From Enterococcus silesiacus (lineage in GTDB: Bacteria > Bacillota > Bacilli > Lactobacillales > Enterococcaceae): a stretch of 64,000 nt of DNA. A program made the translations under genes and the position numbers. The stretch is taken from NCBI GenBank assembly GCA_001465115.1, contig CP013614.1, positions 3,162,001-3,226,000 of the forward strand, read 5' to 3'. Below the pieces are notes generated by a model. The model did no database searches, was not told the DNA's origin, and saw only the letters and a program-made list of their open reading frames with translations. Positions within the stretch are counted from its first letter, which is position 1, and the number at the start of each line of letters is the position of its first letter. Below are positions 26,042-34,989 of this stretch, in pieces.

Positions 26042-26776
26042 ATGAAGAAAAAACTGATCCTATTAGCGACAGTTACACTCGCTGTGTTAACCGCTTGTCA
26101 ATCAGGAAAAAACACAGCAAAAACTAAGTTAGCAGAGGATGAACAGGTGTTTACTTGGTGGGCAGATCGCAGTAAACCGTTTGGAAATCTAGAATATCTT
26201 GAGATTTCTGAGAAGGAAGCGACAGAGCTGATGGCAAATAAATTTGAGCTAAAAATCCCCCGTTTTTTTGATGTGGCAAAAGAAATTATTGAAGATGATT
26301 TAGTGAGTGATGCTGTGCAGCGAGAACCAGATATCTACAATGTGGTTGCATCAGGGAATGATCTCGTCTTATCCAGTCTGATTAAAATAAAGGATGCAAA
26401 GGGCAGTTATTTGTCTTATGGGAAAATTGAGTTGAAATATCAATACATGGGTCTTCAAAAGAAAGTCAAGTTACTTAGCCAAGAAGTATCCATTTACAAT
26501 TTATCGGAAGATGAAACTTATCATGGGAAAGATGCAACGGCTGTGCTAAAACAATTAAGCAGCCTGATGAAATTGAAAGACCAAGACAAACTGCTGACAA
26601 AATTTACTGAAGAGACCAAAGAAAGTCAAAATAATGTTGGAAAAGAGATCAGTCTTTATAGAACATTGGATAAAGCGTATAAAAATAATTCGTTTGGGAA
26701 AAATTTGGTTGTAACCTTTAATGGAGCTGGCGGCATCAAAATTATTGAAGCCGCAATTTCAGATTATCGACTATAA
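26042..26776 (+). CDS. Lipoprotein of unknown function (locus 1, last gene)
   Basis: About 244 residues, starting MKKKLILLATVTLAVLTAC, a clear lipoprotein signal peptide (Cys about residue 19). The mature part opens with a short acidic linker and a FTWWADRSKPFGNLEYLEI block that matches LTWQGKKEKPFGKFEYRKL in the locus 2 paralogue; the rest is mixed alpha/beta with no recognised family. AAGGAG runs up against the upstream ATG 26036 and gives a seven-base spacer to ATG 26042, so the latter is preferred. Six to twelve bases follow the previous gene. No strong terminator was seen after it. Confidence 0.78.
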   Translation: MKKKLILLATVTLAVLTACQSGKNTAKTKLAEDEQVFTWWADRSKPFGNLEYLEISEKEATELMANKFELKIPRFFDVAKEIIEDDLVSDAVQREPDIYNVVASGNDLVLSSLIKIKDAKGSYLSYGKIELKYQYMGLQKKVKLLSQEVSIYNLSEDETYHGKDATAVLKQLSSLMKLKDQDKLLTKFTEETKESQNNVGKEISLYRTLDKAYKNNSFGKNLVVTFNGAGGIKIIEAAISDYRL

Positions 26777-27427
26777 AAAAGTAAACCTTTCATTATAGAT
26801 AATATAGTTAAGCTTGTGTTTATATATCATTTTTTTATTTTTGTTCTTTGATAGGTTTCTTTTTGATGTGTAAATATAACAAATTATCAAGAATTACCGT
26901 AGCTAATGTTGTATTATTGCGAAGAAAAGCGCTGGAATTTTGAGTATATAGAGTTAATTTCAAAAAGAACTAAAAAAAAAGAAGTATATGTAATTCAATT
27001 TATGTTTTTAAAGATATAATTTTAATAGAAATAAATAATTATTTTGTATTTAAATAGTTAAATGCAATAATGTTCTTTATTAAATAGAAATAACCCTAAT
27101 TTAACCTAAGTACACGGAAAAAATCGAGCTAAAGCAGAAATAAGAACTAGCTATGGTGAGTATGCGGTGAAAAATAGTATGAAGACAATGACTAAAAATA
27201 AATAGGGTAGTTAGTTGGTTTTCTTGTTTTCACCATACAGGAGAGTCAATAAATAAAGTTTGAATGAGTGACTAAGTATTTTAATTATTTGTATGGAACC
27301 TTGCATAAAAATAGTTAAAATACAGAAAAATACCTATTTAAACAGGAATCGAATGTATGGAGAAAATTTGAAATAAATGTGCCTAGATTGATTGCACATA
27401 AAATATTTTTTAAGAAAGGAGGATAAA
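26777..27427 (+). other. 651-base AT-rich region between the two WxL loci
   Basis: No credible ORF. It is very AT-rich with several possible -10 boxes. The last 60 bases hold TTGAAATAAAT at 27368-27378, an ATGTGC/GCACAT hairpin (27377-27399) and the AAGAAAGGAGGA ribosome site, matching the leader of locus 1. It probably contains the promoter of locus 2. Confidence 0.55.
27377..27399 (+). promoter_or_regulatory. Leader hairpin just upstream of the ribosome site, locus 2
   Basis: ATGTGC (27377-27382) pairs with GCACAT (27394-27399). It follows TTGAAATAAAT, as does the hairpin of locus 1, although the arms themselves differ in sequence. Confidence 0.45.
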
Positions 27428-30400
27428 ATGAAAAAGAAAATAATCGGTCTAGTAATGGCGGCTGGCGTTATCTTATCTTCATTGCTCATTTACTCAGTGG
27501 GAAATAACCAAATTAAGGCCGAAGAAGTAGCGAATACAGGTTCTAAGTCAAGTGTAGATCCCTCTAGTTTAAGGGTGAAATTTCCAGATTATTCCCAACT
27601 TCCATGGCAATCATTGCCCCTTGGCGTACATGCGTTTAATGAACGTAGCTTTGATACTAGTTCTGCTGGAGCAACATTAGGCTGGCATTATGGGCGTTCA
27701 AGTGATAAAGTAATCCCTGATTTTAGTGGTGCTAATTTAGAGGAACTTAAAATGAATTTGGATTATGGCGTGACACCTACCACGGAACTAAATGGATATG
27801 TTCCTTATGGAACTAGTGGCGGGTTATTTAATACTGAAGAGGAAGAACCCATCGCTGGAGGTTGGACGGTATACCGAAGAGGCTTTCCAGTCAGTTCTGC
27901 ACCGATAATATTTGCTCAAGGTGATAAAGTGATTGAACCTTTAAGTCAATTTGGACATGGTGATCCCAACCTAAATCAGCCAGCAGCGATTGCATCTAAT
28001 GTAAAAGTCTATACAACAGGAACGGCCATTCCTGAAAAAGCAATTAAGGTGGAATATGAACTAAAAAATAATCCAGCTGTAAAAACGGCGAATATGTTTG
28101 AATTTCATGTGAAAGTTGAAAGTGTCGCTAGAATACTTGCGGGTAAAACAGTATCAGCCAATAGTCTAAAAGTGACGAATCTAAGTGAGAAAAAACTAGA
28201 GAATTTTGTTCTGGGAAGCCAGTATGATATTGATTTACTAGGAACATACAATCGTGGTTACGGCCAAGACGTATCTGACAATACCTTGCCAGTAAAATTT
28301 TTAGGGCATAATAGAGGGGTCAAATACACCGCGCATTACTTGAAAAGAACAAAATACGTAGATCATTTTCTTCTAAACTTTTATTTTGATACCCTTGATA
28401 AACCGGATAACTGGAGTGTAAAACAAATTAGGCCTTTAGGGCAAGTTGAGAGCTTTTATGATCCAGCTTACTCTGGATTTTCAGGTCCAACCGCTAGTGG
28501 TCAGGAAAATAACAATACGCCAGCTCCGGCAGGAAGTATCGCCTATTCTGCAGAACAAAAAGATCCTAAAATTACAGCAGCATACAATACAGCACTTTAT
28601 ATGAAGAATCAACCAGTTGATTTAGAAAAAAATCAGTCTACTGGTTATACATTCAACACAGCTGCAGGAGTTATGGATGCAAAGCAACCGTTGATTTTTG
28701 TGGATAGTCCAACCGCTTATTATACAGGAGAATCGCCGCAAAAAGTCAGTGGAACTGTCATGGATTATAAGGCTACCACAACGAGCTTAGACGTTATGTA
28801 CTCATTTAATGCAAAAGGTCCATTCAAAAAAGCAACAACAGTTTCTTCATACGTACCAGGAGTGGATAAAGAATGGTCATTTGAAATTCCCACAGCTGAA
28901 CTGGCACCCATTACTAAAGAAAAGATCGTGTATCTTAAAACTGTCAATAATGGAAACGTAGAATCAACTGTTGTGCAGCAATTGTTAGAACATAACGTAG
29001 CACCTACCTTGACAGCTGATAAATCTGTTGATTGGTTTATGACTGGATCAAGCTACACGATCAATGGACAATGGAAAGAAGCGGATGGAGATGCAGTCAG
29101 TCTGTACTATTCTCTTGATGGTGGAGCGCCAAAGCAATTTGAGAGCAGCCTTGTAAATAGTCCAGCAAATACTGATCGGAAGTTCAGTAGTGTTATTGCC
29201 GCAGCTGAATTAGGTGATACTGCTCATCAACTTTCAGTCTGGGCAGAAGACTCCCGTACAGGAGAATCAGCTGTAGAAACATGGACGATTAGTCCGCACA
29301 ACCAACCTAACGCTTCAGCAAATTTAGCAATTGCGACACCAGAGATCTTTGAAGGGGAAACAGTCGTGTTCACCTCTACGTTCCAAAATTCTGCGCCGGC
29401 GCCTTCCATATGGAGAGATGTACTTTATGAAACAACTGAAGTATTCCCTGAACATGTAAAGGTAGATACAACTACGGTCAAATTAAATGGACAGGCAATT
29501 GCGGCAACGGATATTGAGTTTGGTGCTGATCGAAAATTGAAAGTCAAACTTGGAGAAATCAAACCAGGCATAGAGATGAATTTAACCTATAACGTTATGT
29601 CAGAAATTTCTAATCCGCCTATCCTGACACCAATAGAAGTAAACCAGGCATACAAAGTTAGTGGTATAACTGCTGATGAAACTGTGGTAACAGCCGTTTC
29701 TGGAGAACTAAAAGGATTTACAATCAAACCGAGAATCGCTGAAATAAAGATTTCTCATGTAAAAGAAGGATCCGATCCGGAAACCTCTTTAGCATCAGAA
29801 CCTGTCAGATCAGGATTGATTGGAACAGAAGAAACGGTCTCTGCAAAAGCGATTGATGGGTATATCTTAAGCAAGGTGACAATTGACGGCGTAGAACAAA
29901 CACCATACGCTAACTCAGCAAAAGTAAAATTTGGCGAGTCAAGTGAAGTGAAATTCTACTATCAAAACAAACCGAACCTTACTGCTAAACTAGATATTGC
30001 TTTACCAGAAATTTCTGAAGGAGAGAAAGTGACCTTTACTTCGACCATCCAAAACACAGTAGCAGCTCCGTCAGTACTCAACGATGTATTATACAAAACA
30101 ACCGAAGCATTTCCTGAAAATGTCGATGTTGATTTAACATCTGTTAAGTTGAACGGTCAAGCCATACCGAAAGAAAATGTGGTACTAGGCAGTGCAAGAC
30201 GATTAAATGTGAAATTAGGACAACTAGAACCAAGCATTGAATACAAATTAACCTATGATGTTGTGTCGAAAATAACAACACCACCGTTAATGACGCCACT
30301 TAAAGTAGATCAAGCGTACACAGTAACTGGGAAAAATGTAGATGCATCTGTTAGCGAAGCAAGTTCAGGAGCATTACAGTCATTTACGATCAAACCTAGA

Positions 30401-31045
30401 ATCGATAGTATTTACACACTACACCTAGAAGAAGGCTCCGAACGTGAACTAGCGGAAGAGCCGGATGCATCAGGCATTGTAGGGGAAAAAGTCACAATTT
30501 CTGCTAAGAAAATTGATGGCTATGTTCTAAGTAAAGTACTCATTGATGAAGTTGAACAAGAAACAGTCTCAAATGAAGTGACTGTAACGTATGGTGAAAA
30601 TTATTTGGTTGAATTTTATTACACAGGTGTCTTAGAAATTAAATCTGCACCGACAGGTTTTGATTTTGGTGTCGTTCCTTCAAGTTACGAAAAAGTGAGG
30701 GTCGAATCTGCGCTTGCCAAAGGGGATCCATTGGTCATTACAGATAATCGCTTAGGCAATCAAAATTGGACCTTGAATGCAACCTTAACAACACCGTTAT
30801 CAAATAAATCTGGGAAAATTCTTCCAGATGTGATTCGTTACAAAAATGGCAACGAAGAAATCAAATTACGTGGTGAAGGAATGCCGATCGTGACGCGTGA
30901 AACAACGACCACTGGTGACTATAGTATCAGTGACACTTGGAGCTCTACCGGAGACGGATTTAAGATGGAAGTTGCACCAGGGATAGTCAATGAGCTAGGC
31001 AATTATCATGCTGAAATTTTATTTGAGATGGGTATAACACCATAA
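27428..31045 (+). CDS. Large secreted multidomain adhesin-like protein with C-terminal WxL domain (locus 2)
   Basis: About 1205 residues. Signal peptide ends near IKAEE. The N-terminal region (about 40-415) is unassigned and appears unlike that of the locus 1 protein. Ig-like segments follow (about 417-630), then two tandem copies of a unit of about 220 residues (about 631-850 and 854-1065), each a DUF11-like module (EGETVVFTSTFQN / EGEKVTFTSTIQN) plus a MucBP-like module ending VKFYYQN / VEFYYTG. The C-terminal WxL domain starts near 1071: proximal motif QNWTLNATL, distal motif YHAEILFEMGITP, where the distal Trp is replaced by Phe. The frame opens at 27392, but AAAGGAGGATAAA selects ATG 27428. 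Confidence 0.85.
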   Translation: MKKKIIGLVMAAGVILSSLLIYSVGNNQIKAEEVANTGSKSSVDPSSLRVKFPDYSQLPWQSLPLGVHAFNERSFDTSSAGATLGWHYGRSSDKVIPDFSGANLEELKMNLDYGVTPTTELNGYVPYGTSGGLFNTEEEEPIAGGWTVYRRGFPVSSAPIIFAQGDKVIEPLSQFGHGDPNLNQPAAIASNVKVYTTGTAIPEKAIKVEYELKNNPAVKTANMFEFHVKVESVARILAGKTVSANSLKVTNLSEKKLENFVLGSQYDIDLLGTYNRGYGQDVSDNTLPVKFLGHNRGVKYTAHYLKRTKYVDHFLLNFYFDTLDKPDNWSVKQIRPLGQVESFYDPAYSGFSGPTASGQENNNTPAPAGSIAYSAEQKDPKITAAYNTALYMKNQPVDLEKNQSTGYTFNTAAGVMDAKQPLIFVDSPTAYYTGESPQKVSGTVMDYKATTTSLDVMYSFNAKGPFKKATTVSSYVPGVDKEWSFEIPTAELAPITKEKIVYLKTVNNGNVESTVVQQLLEHNVAPTLTADKSVDWFMTGSSYTINGQWKEADGDAVSLYYSLDGGAPKQFESSLVNSPANTDRKFSSVIAAAELGDTAHQLSVWAEDSRTGESAVETWTISPHNQPNASANLAIATPEIFEGETVVFTSTFQNSAPAPSIWRDVLYETTEVFPEHVKVDTTTVKLNGQAIAATDIEFGADRKLKVKLGEIKPGIEMNLTYNVMSEISNPPILTPIEVNQAYKVSGITADETVVTAVSGELKGFTIKPRIAEIKISHVKEGSDPETSLASEPVRSGLIGTEETVSAKAIDGYILSKVTIDGVEQTPYANSAKVKFGESSEVKFYYQNKPNLTAKLDIALPEISEGEKVTFTSTIQNTVAAPSVLNDVLYKTTEAFPENVDVDLTSVKLNGQAIPKENVVLGSARRLNVKLGQLEPSIEYKLTYDVVSKITTPPLMTPLKVDQAYTVTGKNVDASVSEASSGALQSFTIKPRIDSIYTLHLEEGSERELAEEPDASGIVGEKVTISAKKIDGYVLSKVLIDEVEQETVSNEVTVTYGENYLVEFYYTGVLEIKSAPTGFDFGVVPSSYEKVRVESALAKGDPLVITDNRLGNQNWTLNATLTTPLSNKSGKILPDVIRYKNGNEEIKLRGEGMPIVTRETTTTGDYSISDTWSSTGDGFKMEVAPGIVNELGNYHAEILFEMGITP

Positions 31046-31057
31046 TGGAGGAAAACA

Positions 31058-31447
31058 ATGAAAATAAATAATCATGTACGACATGCGTTCTCCTTCATTG
31101 CGGTATTGTTCTTGCTTTTGGGCGTGCCCAAACTAGCACATGCTGCAGAAAATGGTGGCGCCATCCAAACGAATGGACAAATCACGTTTTTTGAAAGCGA
31201 ACCTTCAAGTAGTAGCTCAACTGAACCGACAACGAGTACTAGTTCATCCTCCAGTTCAACTGCGACGACAACTAGTGATCAAACGTTCTTACCTGGTAAG
31301 CCAACAAAGCCAGTCGGTAGATATCCATCTACAGGTGAGCTAGTGGGGAAAAGTTTGTCAGTCACAGGTCTAGCATTGTTGCTAATTCTTCTTGTTCTGT
31401 ATTTATGGAAACGTAAAAAGCATGCAGAGCAAAAAAGGAGGAACTAG
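31058..31447 (+). CDS. Small sortase-anchored protein with YPSTG motif (locus 2)
   Basis: A protein of 129 residues. Signal peptide ends near AHAAEN, then GGAIQTNGQITFFESE (shared with the locus 1 paralogue), a Ser/Thr repeat linker of about 35 residues, a sorting motif GRYPSTGEL, a hydrophobic helix and a KRKKHAEQKRR tail. As in locus 1, the Leu of LPXTG is replaced by an aromatic residue. The probable partner enzyme is a sortase such as the one at 43614. AATGGAGG precedes ATG 31058. Confidence 0.88.
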   Translation: MKINNHVRHAFSFIAVLFLLLGVPKLAHAAENGGAIQTNGQITFFESEPSSSSSTEPTTSTSSSSSSTATTTSDQTFLPGKPTKPVGRYPSTGELVGKSLSVTGLALLLILLVLYLWKRKKHAEQKRRN

Positions 31448-31448
31448 G

Positions 31449-32249
31449 ATGATGCACACAAATATGAACCGATTGGCTGCACTATTTCTATGTTGCATGG
31501 CTCTTGTCGTGACGACTCAACCAGCATTTGCTGAGGGAGCGGAAGCAGGGGTTGAGATTCAGTTTTCTGGTAGACCAGATGAAGGAGACGGCATTAGAGA
31601 TCCTGAAAATGCGGATGTCATCGTTGATCCTGGTAAAGTCAACAAAACAGAAGGCCTTTTGCGCTTTGATTTTGTACCAGAGCTTAACTTTGGTGCAAGC
31701 GAAATTTCAGACAAAAATATAGTTTTTCCGGTAAATGCCCAACAGTTCAAAGATGAAACGACCGCTAGAGGGCAGTTCATCCAACTTTCTGATTATCGTG
31801 CGAACCCCACTGGCTGGACTTTGCAATTGCGACAAGAAACGCAATTCAAAAGTGAAGCACAAGATGGGGCAGTCTTAAAAGGCGCCGTTTTATCGTTTGA
31901 TAATTCCTGGACAAATTCGAAAAAAGACGCATCTTTAGCACCAAAAGTCTCAAAAGAAGTGATTCGCTTGAATAACATTGGCGAGACATATAATTTGGCA
32001 GAAGCGGCTTTCGGGAATGGCGGGGGAACTTGGAGCATTGTCTTTGGTGCTTCCGAAAATAATCCCAAAGGCCAGGCTACGACAGTATCCGCAAAAGTGG
32101 ATGAACAAAATAAACCAGTTATTGATGAAGCAGTGAATAAAGCGGCCTACATCAATAGCGCTGTACAACTAACCGTTCCAGCGGCAACAGAGAAACAACC
32201 TGGAACCTACTCAACGGTGTTAACTTGGATCATATCCGAGCTACCATAA
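31449..32249 (+). CDS. WxL domain surface protein (locus 2, first)
   Basis: About 266 residues. Signal peptide ends near AFAEG. Landmarks match the locus 1 paralogue at 17382: VEIQFSGRPDEG, GLLRFDFVPELNFG, proximal motif GWTLQLRQETQF and distal C-terminal motif YSTVLTWIISELP. The open frame continues upstream inside the previous gene, but AGGAGG at 31437 places the start at ATG 31449 or 31452. It directly follows the small anchored protein, with no terminator. Confidence 0.9.
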   Translation: MMHTNMNRLAALFLCCMALVVTTQPAFAEGAEAGVEIQFSGRPDEGDGIRDPENADVIVDPGKVNKTEGLLRFDFVPELNFGASEISDKNIVFPVNAQQFKDETTARGQFIQLSDYRANPTGWTLQLRQETQFKSEAQDGAVLKGAVLSFDNSWTNSKKDASLAPKVSKEVIRLNNIGETYNLAEAAFGNGGGTWSIVFGASENNPKGQATTVSAKVDEQNKPVIDEAVNKAAYINSAVQLTVPAATEKQPGTYSTVLTWIISELP

Positions 32250-32280
32250 ATAAACAACATAATATTAGGAGGAAACACAA

Positions 32281-33066
32281 ATGAAATTAACACACAAATT
32301 ATGCGGTGCCGCTTTATTAGCAGCAGTAGGCATGGCAGTAGCAATCCCAAATTCAGTAAAAGCAGCTCCAGGAGCTGCACCAGCTGCAGGAATGGATATT
32401 CAATTTACGGCCAACACAGGTGACGGAACAACAAATACAATTACAGATGGCGACGGTAGTGGTGAAGGAACTGTAACTTCTGGTCTTGTAACGACAGATG
32501 CTGGTACTTTCGGTGTTAGAGCAATCACACCATTAAAATTTGGTTCAGATAATTCATCTGCTTCTGGTACTGGACGTCACTTCTTTGCGAAAAACTTTGT
32601 AGCTAATGATGGTGAAGGTTCTACTGATCAAATTATTGCACCAAACTATGTTGAATTCGTAGATGACCGTTCAGAATTAGACCATAAATATGAAATCACT
32701 GCTCAAATCACAAGTGAATTAAATACAACAGTTGGTACAGAAAACACTGTAAAAAAATTAGACGGTGCTACATTACAGTTCTTAAATGGACGTGTTAAAT
32801 CAGAAACTGATGTAACAGATGCTTTAACACCAAAAGAAGCTGTTGCAACAACAGCAGTTACCTCTAAAGAATCAACAGTAATTCTTAACCATGTAGATGC
32901 GGCTAAAGGTCGTGGACGTTTCAAAATGTTATTTGGAACATACGCTGCAGAAGGCGATACAAATTCAGAAAAATCTGTAAAACTAAACATTAAAGATGAA
33001 ACTGAATTATTCCAAGATACAAACTACCAAGGTGAAATCACTTGGTCAATGAACGTTTTACCATAA
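32281..33066 (+). CDS. WxL domain surface protein (locus 2, second; proximal Trp missing)
   Basis: A protein of 261 residues. Signal peptide MKLTHKLCGAALLAAVG... with cleavage near VKAAPG. The distal motif is YQGEITWSMNVLP at the C-terminus, with Trp but Met in place of Leu. The proximal motif is KYEITAQITSEL, with Tyr replacing Trp as in the locus 1 counterpart. The ribosome site and first codons are almost identical to locus 1 at DNA level, while the mature domains have diverged. Followed by a hairpin and then the WxL-interacting protein gene. Confidence 0.88.
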   Translation: MKLTHKLCGAALLAAVGMAVAIPNSVKAAPGAAPAAGMDIQFTANTGDGTTNTITDGDGSGEGTVTSGLVTTDAGTFGVRAITPLKFGSDNSSASGTGRHFFAKNFVANDGEGSTDQIIAPNYVEFVDDRSELDHKYEITAQITSELNTTVGTENTVKKLDGATLQFLNGRVKSETDVTDALTPKEAVATTAVTSKESTVILNHVDAAKGRGRFKMLFGTYAAEGDTNSEKSVKLNIKDETELFQDTNYQGEITWSMNVLP

Positions 33067-33111
33067 GTCGTAAGACGGTAATCGATCAAATCATATTATA
33101 AAAGCATCGCT

Positions 33112-33151
33112 AAACAAGGTCGGCCGATTCTTAGGAGTCGGCGGCCTGTTT
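33112..33151 (+). promoter_or_regulatory. Stem-loop between the second WxL gene and the WxL-interacting protein gene (locus 2)
   Basis: The arm AACAAGGTCGGCCGATTC pairs, with bulges, with GAGTCGGCGGCCTGTT around a TTAG loop, followed by TCTTGG. It is placed exactly like the hairpin at 19042 in locus 1 and shares CAAGGT and GAGTCGG elements with it. Confidence 0.65.
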
Positions 33152-33176
33152 CTTGGTGAAGAGAAAGGTCAAAAAA

Positions 33177-34247
33177 ATGAGAAAACTTAAAGTAATTTGT
33201 TTTAGTTTTATATTATACATAACTTGTTTCAGTATTGGAACAGTAGCAGCATCGGCAGCAGAGTCTGAAGATATCGGGAACTTTAACTTCAAAATGATCC
33301 GGCCGGAAAACCAAATAGGTGACACGGGTTACTTCAATTTAAAAATGAAGCCAAGTCAAAAACAAACGGTTCAAGTCGAGATGTCAAATATCACAGATAA
33401 AGAAGTCACTGTCGAAATTGCGCTAAATAGCGCTAAAACGAACTCAAATGGGGTGCTGGAATTTGGCCCGACTGTGTTTAAAGAAGATGCGTCCTTAAAG
33501 TATAACTTTAAAGATATTGTCAAAGGTCCTGAAACAATTACGATCCCAGCCAAACAAAAAATTCCGTTGAATCTAGAAATTACAATGCCAGCCGACTCCT
33601 ATGATGGAATCATCACAGGTGGTATCCAAATGCAGGTCCAAAAATCAAAAGAACAGCTGGAAAAAGAAAAGAAAGAAAAGCAAATCGTGAACCGTTATGC
33701 CTATGTCTTAGGAATGGTCTTAAAAGAAACCGATACAGAAGTGAAACCAGAATTGGAATTTAGTAAGTTTTATCCAGAACTTGCTAATTATCGCAATGCA
33801 GTCTTTGTAAACTTCTCAAATGTCCGTTCAGAGTTTTTGAATGATATGACAGTTGACATGCAAGTGATGAAAAAAGGTTCGGATGAAGTTCTTTACGATA
33901 CGAAAAAGACTAATATGCGAATGGCACCTAATTCAATGATCGACTTTCCAGTTGAGATGAATGGTGAACGGATGGAGCCAGGTGACTATACAGGTCACGT
34001 ATTGGTGACCAGTGGTGACCAAAAATGGGAATGGAGTAATGATTTCAAAATTACCAAAGAAGATGCAGATAAATACAACGCACAAGATGTTACCTTAGTA
34101 CAAGAACGTGGCTTCAATTGGCTATTGATAGCGTTGATTGCCGGTGGCGTTATTTTAGTGGTAGGTCTAGTGTATTTTGTGGTTCGAATGACCCTGAATA
34201 AAAAGGCAGCATCTAAAAAAAGAAAAAAGAAAACCGTAAAAAAATGA
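33177..34247 (+). CDS. WxL-interacting protein: PF06030 + PF11797 (DUF916/DUF3324) membrane-anchored protein (locus 2)
   Basis: About 356 residues. Signal peptide ends near ASAAES. Domain order as in locus 1: peptidoglycan-binding type domain (FNFKMIRPENQIGDTGYFNL, KPSQKQTVQVEM), then the second domain with NYRNAVFVNFSNVR and AGSM-like APNSMIDFPVEMNGERMEPG, one TM helix and a KKRKKKTVKK tail. Conserved blocks such as DMQVMKKGSDEVLY are nearly identical to the locus 1 protein. The frame starts at TTG 33153; GAGAAAGG selects ATG 33177. Confidence 0.92.
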   Translation: MRKLKVICFSFILYITCFSIGTVAASAAESEDIGNFNFKMIRPENQIGDTGYFNLKMKPSQKQTVQVEMSNITDKEVTVEIALNSAKTNSNGVLEFGPTVFKEDASLKYNFKDIVKGPETITIPAKQKIPLNLEITMPADSYDGIITGGIQMQVQKSKEQLEKEKKEKQIVNRYAYVLGMVLKETDTEVKPELEFSKFYPELANYRNAVFVNFSNVRSEFLNDMTVDMQVMKKGSDEVLYDTKKTNMRMAPNSMIDFPVEMNGERMEPGDYTGHVLVTSGDQKWEWSNDFKITKEDADKYNAQDVTLVQERGFNWLLIALIAGGVILVVGLVYFVVRMTLNKKAASKKRKKKTVKK

Positions 34248-34296
34248 TCGTAAAAAAAAGTGTATTGCTATTATTTAAAGGAGGAGGAGGAACGAA

Positions 34297-34962
34297 GTGA
34301 GTATTCTAGATTGGCTATTTATCTTAATGTTATCCTCTTCTGTGCTGTTTCTCTTTTTCGGTGTGATTTGTGTAGTGTTATCTATTCGTAAACAAAAAAG
34401 ATATACCTTGTTGAAGAGTAAGCGAGTGAAAAATAAGCGGAAAAAGCAAAAAATCAAGCGAATGCTGGCTAAGCTAAAAAAGCAGCAAAAGAAAAATATC
34501 CGAACCAGCGTCTTCTTGTTTCTTTTAGGTGCATTGACTTTAGGTGGTGGAATGTATGCTCGTTACTATCAACAAACCAATTTAGAAACAGAAGATGCTA
34601 ACGCGATTATTCAAAGTTACTTTTTAGTTGGAGAAATTGAAAAAGATCTGCAAAGTCTTTCAGAAGGCAGTGATCCTGGCAAAGTCAATGAGAAATTAAC
34701 AGAGATGACCTCGCTGTTGATTACGTATGGAAATAAAAATGCGTTTGGCGGATTGAGTTTAGATGGACAAAAAAAGCTGAACCGTTATTATGCTTTAGTC
34801 CGTGAATTTGGTGTGAACTTTAGCAGTCGCACGCTGGAAAACTTAAAAGACACTGCATACGTTGCTAACTATTTAGAAGATATAACCAAAATCAAAAAAA
34901 GTCAGAAACAAATTTTTGACGTCTTTAAAGTGAATGAAACTGCATTAAATCAAAAGAAATAG
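34297..34962 (+). CDS. Unknown two-TM membrane protein of the WxL locus (locus 2)
   Basis: A protein of 221 residues, exactly the length of the locus 1 paralogue at 20221. TM helix from MSILDWLF, a very basic loop (KSKRVKNKRKKQKIKR), a second TM, then YARYYQQTNLE and a helical extracytoplasmic domain ending VFKVNETALNQKK. It starts with GTG at 34297, supported by GGAGGAGGAGG just upstream and by alignment with the ATG of the paralogue. Function unknown; the conserved neighbourhood suggests assembly or processing of WxL proteins. Confidence 0.78.
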   Translation: MSILDWLFILMLSSSVLFLFFGVICVVLSIRKQKRYTLLKSKRVKNKRKKQKIKRMLAKLKKQQKKNIRTSVFLFLLGALTLGGGMYARYYQQTNLETEDANAIIQSYFLVGEIEKDLQSLSEGSDPGKVNEKLTEMTSLLITYGNKNAFGGLSLDGQKKLNRYYALVREFGVNFSSRTLENLKDTAYVANYLEDITKIKKSQKQIFDVFKVNETALNQKK

Positions 34963-34989
34963 TGTTAAAGAAAGTATCAGGAACAGAGA

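Noticed and set aside
26777..27427. Possible small genes or mobile-element remnant in the gap between WxL loci
   Set aside because: Only very short frames, no inverted repeats or duplicated target sites that would mark an insertion sequence.
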